DNA of 64,000 nucleotides from Anaerolineales bacterium (GTDB lineage: Bacteria > Chloroflexota > Anaerolineae > 4572-78 > J111), in the NCBI GenBank assembly GCA_015075405.1, contig JABTUK010000005.1, forward strand, positions 434,001-498,000, given 5' to 3'. The position numbers and the translations under genes were made by a program. The notes under the pieces are model-generated. The model did not search any database. It saw only the letters and a program-made list of their open reading frames with translations, and had not been told where the DNA came from. This document shows positions 48,162-56,608 of this stretch, one piece after another (within the stretch, counting starts at the first letter, position 1; each line of letters begins with the position of its first letter).

Positions 48162-50738
48162 ATGGCCTGGTTATACCTGGCAATCATCCTGGCAGCTAAC
48201 CTGGCCTTGCTGCTTCCCCCGGCCTCACCGCTGCGGGTAGCCGGCGCGCTGCTGCTCACCGGCCTGCTGCCCGGCTTGAGTTGGACCCAGCGCTTTTTTT
48301 CCGGTCAACCATCCCTGCTGCGCTGGACCCTGGTCGCCGCACTCAGCTTCGGTTTTACCTTATTAACCACCCTGCTCCTCTCCTATCTGCCCGGTCCCCT
48401 TCCCGCCTGGTCTATTCTGATCTCCCTCAACCTCCTGGCCCTCCTTCCTCTACTGCCCCACTGGCATAACCTCCAACCCTCCAACCCTCCAACCCTCCAA
48501 CCCTCCAACCCTCCAACCTCCCCTCCCCTTCCCCTCCTCCTGGTCCTGCTCATCGCCCTGCTCCTGCGCACCATTAACCTTGACTACAGCGAGTTTCAGG
48601 GCGATGAGGCCCTGGCCCTGATTACCGCCGCCGAGGCCCTGGAAGGGCATGAGGACGCCTTGTTTTTGCGCTCCAAAGGACCGGGCGAAGTGCTGCTGCC
48701 GATGGCCCTGTGGCGGCTGAGCGGCCTTATCAACGAACCCATTGCCCGCTTGCCCTTTACCGCCGCCGCCATCTTGGCGATTGTGACCATTTATCTAATC
48801 GGCCAGAAGATGGGCGGCCCCCGGCTCGGCTGGCTGGCCGCCGGATTTTTTGCCTTTAACGGCTTTATGGTCGCCTTTGGCCGGATTGTCCAATATCAAG
48901 CCCTGGTCATCTGGTTTAGCGCGCTGGCCTTTTTGCTGACCCTGCTCTGGCATGAAACCCGCCAAAACCGCTTTATGGTTCTGGCCGGCCTGAGCCTGGG
49001 GCTGGGCCTGCTGGCCCATTATGACGCTATCCTGGTGGCGCCAGCCATAGGTTGGTTGCTCATCAGCCGGGGGGTAGGGGTTAGGGGTCAGGGGTCGGGA
49101 GTGGCTGAAAAACCCGGTCTTCGGTCTCCCGTCTCCGGTCTGATCTTATTTATCCTCGCCTTCCTCTTGACCACCCTGCCCTTCTACCTGCCCTTTGCCC
49201 TCGATCCCCAGGCCAACCGCACCGGCGATTACGTCGGCGGGCGCATCGGCAGCGAACTGCGTAACAACCTGCCCGACTTTTTTCATTTCAACACCTTCTA
49301 CAGTTCCAGCTATTACCTCATTGTTACCGGCCTGCTGGTGCTGGCAGCCCTCATTGGGTTGGTATGGCCCAGCCGCTGGAGCCGCTGGCCCGGCCTCATC
49401 GCGTTAGTGGCGCTTTTATTAGTCAGTTTCAACCCCACCTGGCTGGCCGCCGGACCATTCAACCTTTCCATCCTTCCCTTTGCCGTTCTCTTCGCCCTCG
49501 CTTTTCTCGCTCTACTGGCTCATCTCATCTCCCAATCAAAACCTCTCCTCTCCTCTTCTCCCCCCCTACTACCTGCTACCTACTACCTACTCCCTCTTCT
49601 CCTCTGGCTCGCCGTCCCCTTCCTTGGCTACAACTTTATCGTCGCCCTGGGCCTAACCCACATTTACACCATCGTTCCGGCCTGGTCGCTGCTGGCCGCC
49701 ATAGGCTGGCATCTGATTGAGCAGGGGAGCAGAGGCGCGGGGGCGCAGGGGAGAAATCACCCCTGCCCCTCTGCCCCCTTGCTCCCCGGCCTGATCTCCA
49801 ATGGACTTCTCCTTACCACCGCCTTCCTCTCCACCCTCTTCCTCTGGAACGCCTTCATTCGTCACGATGTTGAATACTGGCAAGACTACCCTGCCGGCAA
49901 CCTGCCCTTCTACTGGACGCCCTACGCCGAACCGCCCCAGGCCGGCTTTTTTGGCTTTGCTCACCGCGCCGGCTGGAAAACTGTCGGCCAGAAGATTGCC
50001 GGCGGCCAGCTTAGCGGCGACTACAGCAGCAATGAAGAGCCAGACGTAACCACCTGGTACACTCGCGGCGCGCCCCGCGCCTGCGACCCCCAGCCGGAAT
50101 TTTACTTTTTGGCCGATGACCTGATTGACCCGGTTGAAATCCCCAACGATCTGATTGCCTCGGCTTATGAGCAAATTGGCCGGGTGACTTTGCCAAACCA
50201 AAAGCAATTGCGGATAATGCAGCTACAGCCAAGCACATTAACCTTGGGCGATCTGGCCGACGCCTCTCTGGCGGCTGCTTTTGATCAAACGGCCACCCCG
50301 GCGGCCTTTGCCCGGTCAGCCCGGGGCGCGATTACGATTGAGGCTAACTTTGGCAACCTGATCCGCCTGATTGGCTACGATCTGGACACGCGCCGGGCAT
50401 ACCCTGGCGGGCGCATCCCGGTCACCCTGTATTGGCAGGCTCTGGTCCCCATTCCCGCCAGCTATCAGGTTTTTACCCATCTGGAAGGGCAGAGCGGCCC
50501 GGTGGCCCAGGCCGACGGCGTTCCGGTTTGCTGGACTTATCCCACCGATGTCTGGCGGCCTGGCCAGATCATCGCCGACCAGCACGCCATCCCGCTTGAG
50601 CTTGAAACGCCGCCCGGTGACTACCCGTTGCAGATTGGTCTTTACTTGCCCGACACCTTTGCCCGGCTGGACGTATTGGATGAGGCCGGCAACCCGGCCG
50701 GCAACAGCGTCACCCTGACCCAGGTGCAGCTTAAATAA
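48162..50738 (+). CDS. GT39/ArnT-like membrane glycosyltransferase
   Basis: The 858-residue protein has about 12-13 membrane helices in the first 560 residues and a soluble C-terminal beta-domain. The first extracytoplasmic loop holds YSEFQGDEALALI, the acidic catalytic loop of lipid-sugar-dependent (GT39/GT83-like) transferases. It probably transfers sugars from polyprenyl phosphate outside the membrane. Three low-complexity or repeat-derived segments interrupt loops: the octamer tract at 48473, residues near 305 (GVGVRGQGSGVAEKPGL) and the family E repeat at 49720. Confidence 0.82.
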   Translation: MAWLYLAIILAANLALLLPPASPLRVAGALLLTGLLPGLSWTQRFFSGQPSLLRWTLVAALSFGFTLLTTLLLSYLPGPLPAWSILISLNLLALLPLLPHWHNLQPSNPPTLQPSNPPTSPPLPLLLVLLIALLLRTINLDYSEFQGDEALALITAAEALEGHEDALFLRSKGPGEVLLPMALWRLSGLINEPIARLPFTAAAILAIVTIYLIGQKMGGPRLGWLAAGFFAFNGFMVAFGRIVQYQALVIWFSALAFLLTLLWHETRQNRFMVLAGLSLGLGLLAHYDAILVAPAIGWLLISRGVGVRGQGSGVAEKPGLRSPVSGLILFILAFLLTTLPFYLPFALDPQANRTGDYVGGRIGSELRNNLPDFFHFNTFYSSSYYLIVTGLLVLAALIGLVWPSRWSRWPGLIALVALLLVSFNPTWLAAGPFNLSILPFAVLFALAFLALLAHLISQSKPLLSSSPPLLPATYYLLPLLLWLAVPFLGYNFIVALGLTHIYTIVPAWSLLAAIGWHLIEQGSRGAGAQGRNHPCPSAPLLPGLISNGLLLTTAFLSTLFLWNAFIRHDVEYWQDYPAGNLPFYWTPYAEPPQAGFFGFAHRAGWKTVGQKIAGGQLSGDYSSNEEPDVTTWYTRGAPRACDPQPEFYFLADDLIDPVEIPNDLIASAYEQIGRVTLPNQKQLRIMQLQPSTLTLGDLADASLAAAFDQTATPAAFARSARGAITIEANFGNLIRLIGYDLDTRRAYPGGRIPVTLYWQALVPIPASYQVFTHLEGQSGPVAQADGVPVCWTYPTDVWRPGQIIADQHAIPLELETPPGDYPLQIGLYLPDTFARLDVLDEAGNPAGNSVTLTQVQLK
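48473..48518. repeat. CCAACCCT octanucleotide microsatellite inside the GT39 gene
   Basis: Five perfect copies of CCAACCCT (48473-48512) and a partial sixth. Because 8 is not a multiple of 3, gain or loss of one unit would shift the reading frame near residue 115. Confidence 0.95.
49720..49788. repeat. Family E inverted repeat inside the GT39 gene
   Basis: GCAGGGGAGCAGAGGCG on the left and CCCCTGCCCCTCTGCCCCC-type words on the right flank AGAAATCA. It matches 32979-33052 and adds about 23 Gly/Ala/Pro-rich residues between two membrane helices. Confidence 0.8.
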
Positions 50739-50792
50739 GAAGGATATGAGCCTTAGATGGGTATAATTATGGATGTCTAGTAACTATTCGGC

Positions 50793-50857
50793 CATGTCAT
50801 TTCGAGCGACGTTAGGAGCGAGAAATCTGTCCTGAGCTTGTTGAAGGATGACATGAA
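50793..50857. repeat. Dispersed repeat, TGTCATTTCGA family
   Basis: ATGTCATTTCGAGCGACG at the left, GAGAAATC, then CCTGAGCTTGTTGAAGG and GATGACAT at the right. It lies in the 172-bp gap before the FHA-SH3 gene. Confidence 0.8.
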
Positions 50858-50910
50858 GGGTGAGCAGTTACAATGTCTCAAATTGCTAATACTCGACAGA
50901 GGATAACACG

Positions 50911-52728
50911 ATGAGCAATATCAGCAACGGCGACTCTGAAACCATGATCAAATCTCGAACCGGCCCCCGACTGGTGGTGCAGCAGGGAGCGGAGCGAGGG
51001 CGCAGCTATGCTATTCTCCCCACCGGGCTGCTGGTCGGCCGGGCAGCCGAGTGCGATGTGCCGCTTGACGACGCCGAAGTTTCGCGCCGGCACGCCCGGT
51101 TTTCCTGGCACGGCGCCCGCCTGCTGGTGGAAGATTTGGGCAGCGCCAACGGGACCGTGGTCAACGGCCGGGCCATAAGCGGCCCGCAGCCGCTTAACGA
51201 AAGGGATATGGTGGCCATTGGCAGCACCGTTTTTTTGATCCAGGGCTTGGTCAGCCGCGAGTTGACCCCCACCGCCCGTAATATGGATGCCGTCGCCCCG
51301 GCTATGCCGGCCCGCTATCCCGCCCGCGCGCCCCAGGCCGCTCCCCAGCGCAGTTGGCTGTGGCTGGCGATCCTGGGGCTGGCCCTGGCCGTGTTGATTG
51401 TGATTCTGGGCCTGGGCGCACTGTGGTACTTTAATCAGACTACCGTTAGTCAGGCCGCCAGCGTTACCTTTTTAACCCCCACCAATGGCGCGCAGGTGGC
51501 TCTGAATGTGCCGCTGATTGTGCAGGCCACCGCCACCGACCCACGTGGCGTAACCCGTCTGGAGCTATGGGCCGACGGCGCGCTGGTGAGCCAGCAGGCC
51601 AGTCCTTCGCCCCAGGGAGCATCACCGCTACTACTGAATTTTAGTTATACCCCGACCACCCCCGGCAACCACGTGCTGGAACTGCGGGCCTTTAATACGG
51701 CCAACCAGCAAAGCGCCGTCGGCGTGGTTACGGTGAATACCCTGCCCGGGTCGGTGACGCCCACCGGCCCGGTGGCTACGGATACGGCCACCGTCGCCCC
51801 TCCCACCGACAGCCCAACCGCTACCTCACCGGCCATTATCCTGTTTACCCCCACCCTGCCGCCGCCGACCTCTACCCCGGTCCCTACCTCGGCGCCCCAG
51901 CCGGGTCTACAAGCCGTGGCTGATGTGAATGTGCGCGGCGGCCCCGGTACCAATTATCCGGTTTTGGGGTTGCTGCGCGCCGGTGATGTGGCGGCTGTGA
52001 CCGGCCGCAGCGCCGATAATGCCTGGTGGCAAATCATCTATCCGGCCAACAGCGGCAGCGCCGGCTGGGTGGTCAATACTTATGTTCAGGTTAATGACGC
52101 CGCGGGAGGTGTGCCGGTGGCAGCCGCCCCGGCTCCACCCCCGACCAACACCCCGGTCCCGGCCACACCTACCTCGACTCCGTTGCCTGCGGCGGAGATC
52201 AACTTTACCGCCGACAGCACCCAACTGAACCAGGGTCAATGCACCCGGCTGCGCTGGCGGGTGCGGAATGTGGCGGCCTACTTTGTGGATGGGGTGGCCG
52301 GCGCGGGCGATGAGGGCGACCGGGAAGTGTGCGACCCGGTGGGCAGCACCACCCATACCCTGCGGGTCCAGCGCCTGGATGGCTCGACCCAGGATTTTAC
52401 CGTTACCATCAATGTCCAGGCCACCGGCATGCCCAAACCCAGCCTGATTTCGCCCGATGATGAGGAGAACTTTGACAATGGTGATGATGTTGAGTTTGTC
52501 TGGTCGTCGGTTAGCGCGCCGGGGACCATTACCTATAACATTGAAATTCAATCGAAAGATGACGGGGAGTGGGAAAACTGGCGCACGGTGACGGGCATGA
52601 ACGGGACCAGCTATGAGATGGATGATTTTCCTGATAGTAGGCCGGGCCGTTGGCGGGTCTGGGCAACCAGTTCAACCCTGGGCGACAGCGAGAAGACCGG
52701 GTGGCGCGACTTCGAATTCGAGGATTGA
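50911..52728 (+). CDS. FHA-domain membrane protein with extracellular Ig-like, SH3 and Fn3-like domains
   Basis: Order in 605 residues: a cytoplasmic FHA domain (LLVGRAAECDV, SRRHAR, LGSANGTVVNG); one membrane helix (LAILGLALAVLIVILGLGAL); an Ig-like domain (VTFLTPTNGAQVAL); a Pro/Thr linker; a bacterial SH3 domain (ADVNVRGGPGTNYPVLGLL); a beta-domain (LNQGQCTRLRWRVRNV); and a C-terminal Fn3-like domain. It probably reads kinase signalling inside and touches the wall outside. RBS AGAGGA precedes ATG 50911. Confidence 0.88.
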   Translation: MSNISNGDSETMIKSRTGPRLVVQQGAERGRSYAILPTGLLVGRAAECDVPLDDAEVSRRHARFSWHGARLLVEDLGSANGTVVNGRAISGPQPLNERDMVAIGSTVFLIQGLVSRELTPTARNMDAVAPAMPARYPARAPQAAPQRSWLWLAILGLALAVLIVILGLGALWYFNQTTVSQAASVTFLTPTNGAQVALNVPLIVQATATDPRGVTRLELWADGALVSQQASPSPQGASPLLLNFSYTPTTPGNHVLELRAFNTANQQSAVGVVTVNTLPGSVTPTGPVATDTATVAPPTDSPTATSPAIILFTPTLPPPTSTPVPTSAPQPGLQAVADVNVRGGPGTNYPVLGLLRAGDVAAVTGRSADNAWWQIIYPANSGSAGWVVNTYVQVNDAAGGVPVAAAPAPPPTNTPVPATPTSTPLPAAEINFTADSTQLNQGQCTRLRWRVRNVAAYFVDGVAGAGDEGDREVCDPVGSTTHTLRVQRLDGSTQDFTVTINVQATGMPKPSLISPDDEENFDNGDDVEFVWSSVSAPGTITYNIEIQSKDDGEWENWRTVTGMNGTSYEMDDFPDSRPGRWRVWATSSTLGDSEKTGWRDFEFED

Positions 52729-53360
52729 GTGAGCCGTTACTGGCCGGCTGGCTGTTAGCCCTGGGCCTGTTTTTGGCCGGTCTGGGCGGCGCTTTTTTAC
52801 CCTGGCTCTGGCGCGAACCGGTGGCCTTGCAGTTAACTGCTCCCGGCCTGGCCGAATTTGTTAAGTTTTTGCCCCAGGTGCGCTACAACCAGGTAGCCGT
52901 GCAGCGGCTCTTTTTTCTGCTGCCGCTTTTTTGGGCCATGCTGGCTCTGGCGCTGCTGGCCGAAAACTCGCAACTGGCTCTGCCCCGCTGGCTGCGCTGG
53001 TTATTACGACTGGTTGTCATGCCGCTGGCCCTGGCCGCCCTCTCGCCGGTGTGGACCCCGGCAGTTTTGACCGCCCCGGAATTTCGGCTGCAAACCCTAC
53101 TGGCCGTCGGCGCTGTGGTTCTGGCGGTGAGCGCCCCCCTGTGGCGCAAATTGCCGCTCAAGCCCCTGCTTGGGTTGCTGCTGATCGGTGGGCTGGCTGC
53201 CCTGGTTTTACCCTGGTGGCACTTTAGCCTGGTCCAGCCCGGCCTGGCCGAAGCCTATCACCAGCCGGTCGCTCTTGGCTGGGGCTGGTGGCTGACCGTG
53301 AGCGGTATTGTTTTGAGCCTGACCGGCGGGCTGACAATGTTTCTGCGTCGGGTAAATTAA
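52725..53360 (+). CDS. Polytopic membrane protein of unknown function
   Basis: A protein of about 211 residues with five to six hydrophobic helices (LLAGWLLALGLFLAGLGGAF, LFFLLPLFWAMLALALLAE, WWLTVSGIVLSLTGGLTMFL). I do not recognise a family. TTG 52725 overlaps the stop of the FHA-SH3 gene and is the nearest in-frame start; another in-frame TTG is at 52650. Coupling suggests a common role with the FHA-SH3 protein. Confidence 0.65.
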   Translation: MSEPLLAGWLLALGLFLAGLGGAFLPWLWREPVALQLTAPGLAEFVKFLPQVRYNQVAVQRLFFLLPLFWAMLALALLAENSQLALPRWLRWLLRLVVMPLALAALSPVWTPAVLTAPEFRLQTLLAVGAVVLAVSAPLWRKLPLKPLLGLLLIGGLAALVLPWWHFSLVQPGLAEAYHQPVALGWGWWLTVSGIVLSLTGGLTMFLRRVN

Positions 53361-53487
53361 ACCTTATTGAGCAAGAAGTTTGCTACGAAATGGATGAACT
53401 TTCGGCAGGAAAATCTTTTAGTGAAAATTCGTGTAATTCGTGGCGAAAAACCTGTTTGGCCGAAGGCAGCTTGTCCGGGTTAGGGTC

Positions 53488-54483
53488 ATGACAAATCAGA
53501 ATCTATTTTCAACCTCAGACGGCCTCACCTTCCGGCCCCACCGCCTGGCCCGCAATCCCCATTTTCAAACCATCGCCTCCAGCACCGCCCGCAACCGGGG
53601 TGCAGCTATGGTCGCTGTCGCCCGTGAGCTGGTTCTAGAGGTTGAGGACGGCGTGCGCTTGCAGGGCTTCTACTCGCCCCAACCCGGCGGCCAGGCCAAG
53701 GGGCTGGTCCTGCTGATCCACGGCTGGCTGGGCCAGGCCAACGCCAGCTACAACATTGCCATCGGCGAGTTTCTTTACCAGCAGGGTTACAGTGTGTTCC
53801 GCCTGAACCTGCGCGACCACGGCGAAACCCACCATCTCAACCCCGGTATTTTTCGGGGCGACCTGCTGGACGAAACCTTTGCCGCCGCCCGCCAGATTGC
53901 CGGCCTGGAACCGGACCGGCCCTTTTTTATCATTGGTTCTTCGTTGGGGGGTAATTTTGCGGCGCGTCTGGCCTGGCGGCACGGCGATGCGCCCCTGCCT
54001 AACCTGGCCCACACCCTGGCGATTAATCCCCCGCTCGATCCCTACCACACCACCCAGCAAATAGACCGCGCCCCGGCCTTTTATCTGGCTTATTTCCGGC
54101 GCAAGTGGCGGCGCTCCTTTAGCCGGAAGCAGGCAGCCTGGCCTCACCTGTACAACTTCTCTAAGGTGCTGGCGGCCCGCACCTGCATGGGCATGACTGA
54201 GGCCTTTATCCCCTATACCCCCTACCCCGATGCGCGAGCTTATCTGGCCAGCTATGCCCTTACCCCGGCCATGCTGGCTGGCCTGCAAACCCCGCTCACC
54301 GTTATCACCGCCGCCGACGACCCCATTGTGCCGGTCAGCGACTTTTTACCGTTCCGCAGCCTGACCCCTTACCTGCAAATCCACATCCAACCCTACGGCG
54401 GGCATGTCGGCTTTATTGACCTCTTCCCCTTCCGCCGCTGGATTGGCCAGGCCGCCCTGTCCGTTTTGGAGGGCAGCCGCTGA
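53488..54483 (+). CDS. YheT-like alpha/beta hydrolase
   Basis: The 331-residue protein has the YheT N-terminal landmark RLARNPHFQTIAS, the strand LVLLIHGWLGQ, the nucleophile elbow GSSLGGNFAARL, the acid in TAADDPIVP and the His in YGGHVGFID. YheT proteins are poorly characterised esterases. ATG 53488 is preferred because residues before it are not conserved; an in-frame ATG exists at 53440. Confidence 0.9.
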   Translation: MTNQNLFSTSDGLTFRPHRLARNPHFQTIASSTARNRGAAMVAVARELVLEVEDGVRLQGFYSPQPGGQAKGLVLLIHGWLGQANASYNIAIGEFLYQQGYSVFRLNLRDHGETHHLNPGIFRGDLLDETFAAARQIAGLEPDRPFFIIGSSLGGNFAARLAWRHGDAPLPNLAHTLAINPPLDPYHTTQQIDRAPAFYLAYFRRKWRRSFSRKQAAWPHLYNFSKVLAARTCMGMTEAFIPYTPYPDARAYLASYALTPAMLAGLQTPLTVITAADDPIVPVSDFLPFRSLTPYLQIHIQPYGGHVGFIDLFPFRRWIGQAALSVLEGSR

Positions 54484-54521
54484 CCCTTGACGCCCGCGGT
54501 CGCAGACCGCCTTTGAGCCTT

Positions 54522-55136
54522 TTAAGGCCGCTTCTCAGAGCCGGCGTCCTCTTGTGGATAAGCCCGCCGGGCTTCCCGGTCTTCCGATAGGGAAGGCTGC
54601 ATCCGCTTGACCAGCCGCTCGATGGCATCGGCCAGGTGCGCCTCTTGAATATTGTAGGCTCCTTCGGCCACCCGTAAATGGTGCGCTTCAAACAAAACCT
54701 GGCTGTGGGTGAGGCCCGCCGGCGGCTCGAACTTGTAGCAGGCCAGTTCAATCAACTGCCCCAATGGATCGCGGAAATAGATCGAGTCAAAAATTCCCCG
54801 GTCAATAGCCCCGGTGTGCTTAACCCCGCGCGCCTCTAGCCGTTGAGCGGCCTGGGTAAAGGTGGCCCGCGAAACGCTGAATGCCAGGTGATGCACATTG
54901 CCAATCCCTTCGGGGTTGGGCGTGGGGTCAATTTGGCGGCTTTCGTTGGTAAAAACGGTGATCAGGCGGCCGTCGCCCGGATCAAAATAAAGGTGGCTCT
55001 CCTCAGGGACATCCAGATTGGGCTGCTCGAAGATAAAGGGCATACCCAGTACACCTTCCCAAAAATCAATGGAAACCTGCCGACTGGCTCCAACCAGGGT
55101 AATGTGATGGACGCCTTGCGTTTGGATCTTTTGCAT
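54522..55136 (-). CDS. VOC-family metalloprotein (ring-cleavage-dioxygenase / glyoxalase-like)
   Basis: The 204-residue protein has the metal ligands His in GVHHITLV, His in NVHHLAFSV and Glu in LIELACYKF, in two beta-alpha-beta-beta-beta modules. The spacing is like PcpA / extradiol-type VOC proteins, though short. The last 45 residues are polar and unassigned. A good SD (AAAGGAGC) precedes ATG 55136. Confidence 0.88.
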   Translation of the reverse strand: MQKIQTQGVHHITLVGASRQVSIDFWEGVLGMPFIFEQPNLDVPEESHLYFDPGDGRLITVFTNESRQIDPTPNPEGIGNVHHLAFSVSRATFTQAAQRLEARGVKHTGAIDRGIFDSIYFRDPLGQLIELACYKFEPPAGLTHSQVLFEAHHLRVAEGAYNIQEAHLADAIERLVKRMQPSLSEDREARRAYPQEDAGSEKRP

Positions 55137-55160
55137 TACTTTGCTCCTTTGTAAGATAGA

Positions 55161-55216
55161 CGCGATGAGGCGTGAGGCGAGGAGGCGAAGAATCCCGTCG
55201 CCTCCTCGCCTCCTGG
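55161..55216. repeat. Interspersed inverted repeat, family G (GAGGCGAG words)
   Basis: GATGAGGCGTGAGGCGAGG words on the left pair with TCGCCTCCTCGCCTCC on the right across about 9 nt. It is in the leader of the VOC gene. Confidence 0.8.
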
Positions 55217-55260
55217 CAGAGGATTATAACAAAGGGCAGGTTAAATACCAATTAGACTCA

Positions 55261-55285
55261 TCAAGGGTTCGAATCCCCTTACCCG
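55261..55285 (+). other. 3' fragment of a tRNA-Gly gene
   Basis: These 25 nt match the T-arm and acceptor 3' half of the tRNA at 55334-55405 with one mismatch (21 nt identical from 55265). The rest of a tRNA is absent. Confidence 0.8.
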
Positions 55286-55291
55286 TCGAGT

Positions 55292-55320
55292 TTGACAATC
55301 TCTGACCTCAGTTCTATAAT
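55292..55320 (+). promoter_or_regulatory. Consensus promoter of tRNA-Gly
   Basis: TTGACA (55292-55297), 17-nt spacer, TATAAT (55315-55320): a perfect sigma-70 match, 13 nt before the tRNA. Confidence 0.9.
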
Positions 55321-55333
55321 TCCGGCTAAGTAT

Positions 55334-55405
55334 GCGGGTATAGTTCAGTGGTAGAACGCAACCTTCCCAAGGTTGATGTCAGGGGTTCGAATCCCCTTAC
55401 CCGCT
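55334..55405 (+). tRNA. tRNA-Gly (anticodon CCC)
   Basis: The acceptor arms GCGGGTA / TACCCGC pair, the D-loop is AGTTCAGTGGTAGAAC, the anticodon stem CAACC / GGTTG holds loop TTCCCAA (anticodon CCC, reads GGG), and the T-arm AGGGG-TTCGAAT-CCCCT is intact. The CCA end is not encoded. Confidence 0.97.
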
Positions 55406-55406
55406 C

Positions 55407-55430
55407 AAAACCGGCGTAAGCCGGTTTTTT
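55407..55430 (+). terminator. Rho-independent terminator of tRNA-Gly
   Basis: AAAACCGGC-GTAA-GCCGGTTTTTT: a stem of at least 5 GC pairs extended by A-T pairs, followed by a T-run, directly after the tRNA. Confidence 0.92.
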
Positions 55431-55527
55431 ATTGGTGCGTTCCAACGCAATTGGCGAATTTTCTGCTGAAAACTGTTACAGATTATTTTGTAACACTTGC
55501 CGTAACAAGCAAGTTTCTAATTGGGCC

Positions 55528-56433
55528 TCAGTAGGGTAGGGGCGACATATAATCGAGGGCCAGGTTGGCCGCCTCGACATCGCCGCTGATGGAAACAAGC
55601 CCTTGCGCTCTGGCTTCAGCCGGGGTGATGCGGCCCGAGGCCAGGACGTTGAAGTAAAGTAGCTCCATCTGGATGGTCGCCGCCGGGGTAGAGGCCGGCC
55701 CAATTTTCCAACAGCCGCCGCCCGGTCCCGGAATATCATACGCGACGGTCTTCCCGTTAAGAACATTTTTGAGCAGATCGGCCAGGTCGCGCATAACCAG
55801 GGCCATCATCCGGCCATCGTGGTCATTGGTCAAGATTATCGCCCGTCCGGTGGCCTGGCAGATGTCCATGCGGTGCATCCAGGTATCGCGGGTGTAAATC
55901 AGGTCGGTGATATAGTCCAGCCGCATCGTCCCCGCCGTAAGAGGTCCATAAGGCCGGCGCAGAGCGCGCAAAATATCAAGCGGTTGCCAGGCATAGAGGA
56001 ACGACTCCGCATCAAAACGGAGTCCTCGAATAAAAGCCGGAATTCGCTGCCGGTTGGCGATGGCCCTGGATCCCACCCGGCGCAGTTCGGCAATGAGTTC
56101 AGTGGGCGTGGCCTGGGCGCGGTCGGCAACCTGGAGATCGTTGACGGCATCAACCGTCATCTGGCCCGGCTTGGGTTGGGGCGGAGGTCCCCACTGGCGT
56201 CTAAATTCGGCCCCACTGGCAAATCCGGCATAGGCCCCGGCCTGATGGCTGACTATTTGGCGGACGTTCCACAGGGTACAGTAGGTGGGTTTCAGCCAAT
56301 CATCCTCCGCCAATGTCTCCAGCAGGGCGATAAACCGCTCCAACTCGACCCTGGCCATGCTCCCTGCTTCTTGGTGGCCCAGCGGTGGAATATCTTCCAC
56401 GTTCTGAACAATTCGTTGCCCCTTGCTTTCCAT
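55528..56433 (-). CDS. Maleylpyruvate-isomerase-family (DinB-like) protein with SCP2-like C-terminus
   Basis: The 301-residue protein has an N-terminal four-helix DinB/MDMPI fold. His in VSHQAGAY and the pair in DTWMHRMD supply the usual three-His metal site together with an N-terminal residue. The C-terminal 90 residues (VAYDIPGPGGGCWKIG ... ISGDVEAANLALDYM) resemble SCP2-like lipid-binding domains seen in this family. Members are often mycothiol-dependent, but mycothiol use cannot be inferred here. The substrate is unknown. Confidence 0.8.
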   Translation of the reverse strand: MESKGQRIVQNVEDIPPLGHQEAGSMARVELERFIALLETLAEDDWLKPTYCTLWNVRQIVSHQAGAYAGFASGAEFRRQWGPPPQPKPGQMTVDAVNDLQVADRAQATPTELIAELRRVGSRAIANRQRIPAFIRGLRFDAESFLYAWQPLDILRALRRPYGPLTAGTMRLDYITDLIYTRDTWMHRMDICQATGRAIILTNDHDGRMMALVMRDLADLLKNVLNGKTVAYDIPGPGGGCWKIGPASTPAATIQMELLYFNVLASGRITPAEARAQGLVSISGDVEAANLALDYMSPLPY

Positions 56434-56510
56434 TTGCGCCTCCCCGGTGCATCATCGAATTTAATTATCAATATTTTAACTCAGGTTTTCATTTTTGGCT
56501 CTTTTGCAAT

Positions 56511-56582
56511 AGACCGGGGACCGATGACCGGAGACCGGGCAAAAGTAAGCAGCGGGTCTGTGGTCTCCGGTCATCGCCGGTA
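56511..56582. repeat. Interspersed inverted repeat, family F (GACCGGGG words)
   Basis: GACCGGGGACCGATGACCGG on the left pairs with GGTCTCCGGTCATCGCCGG on the right across about 25 nt. It lies in a 175-bp gap. Confidence 0.8.
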
Positions 56583-56608
56583 TCAGTTTCGCAGCGAGGA
56601 GAAAGCGG

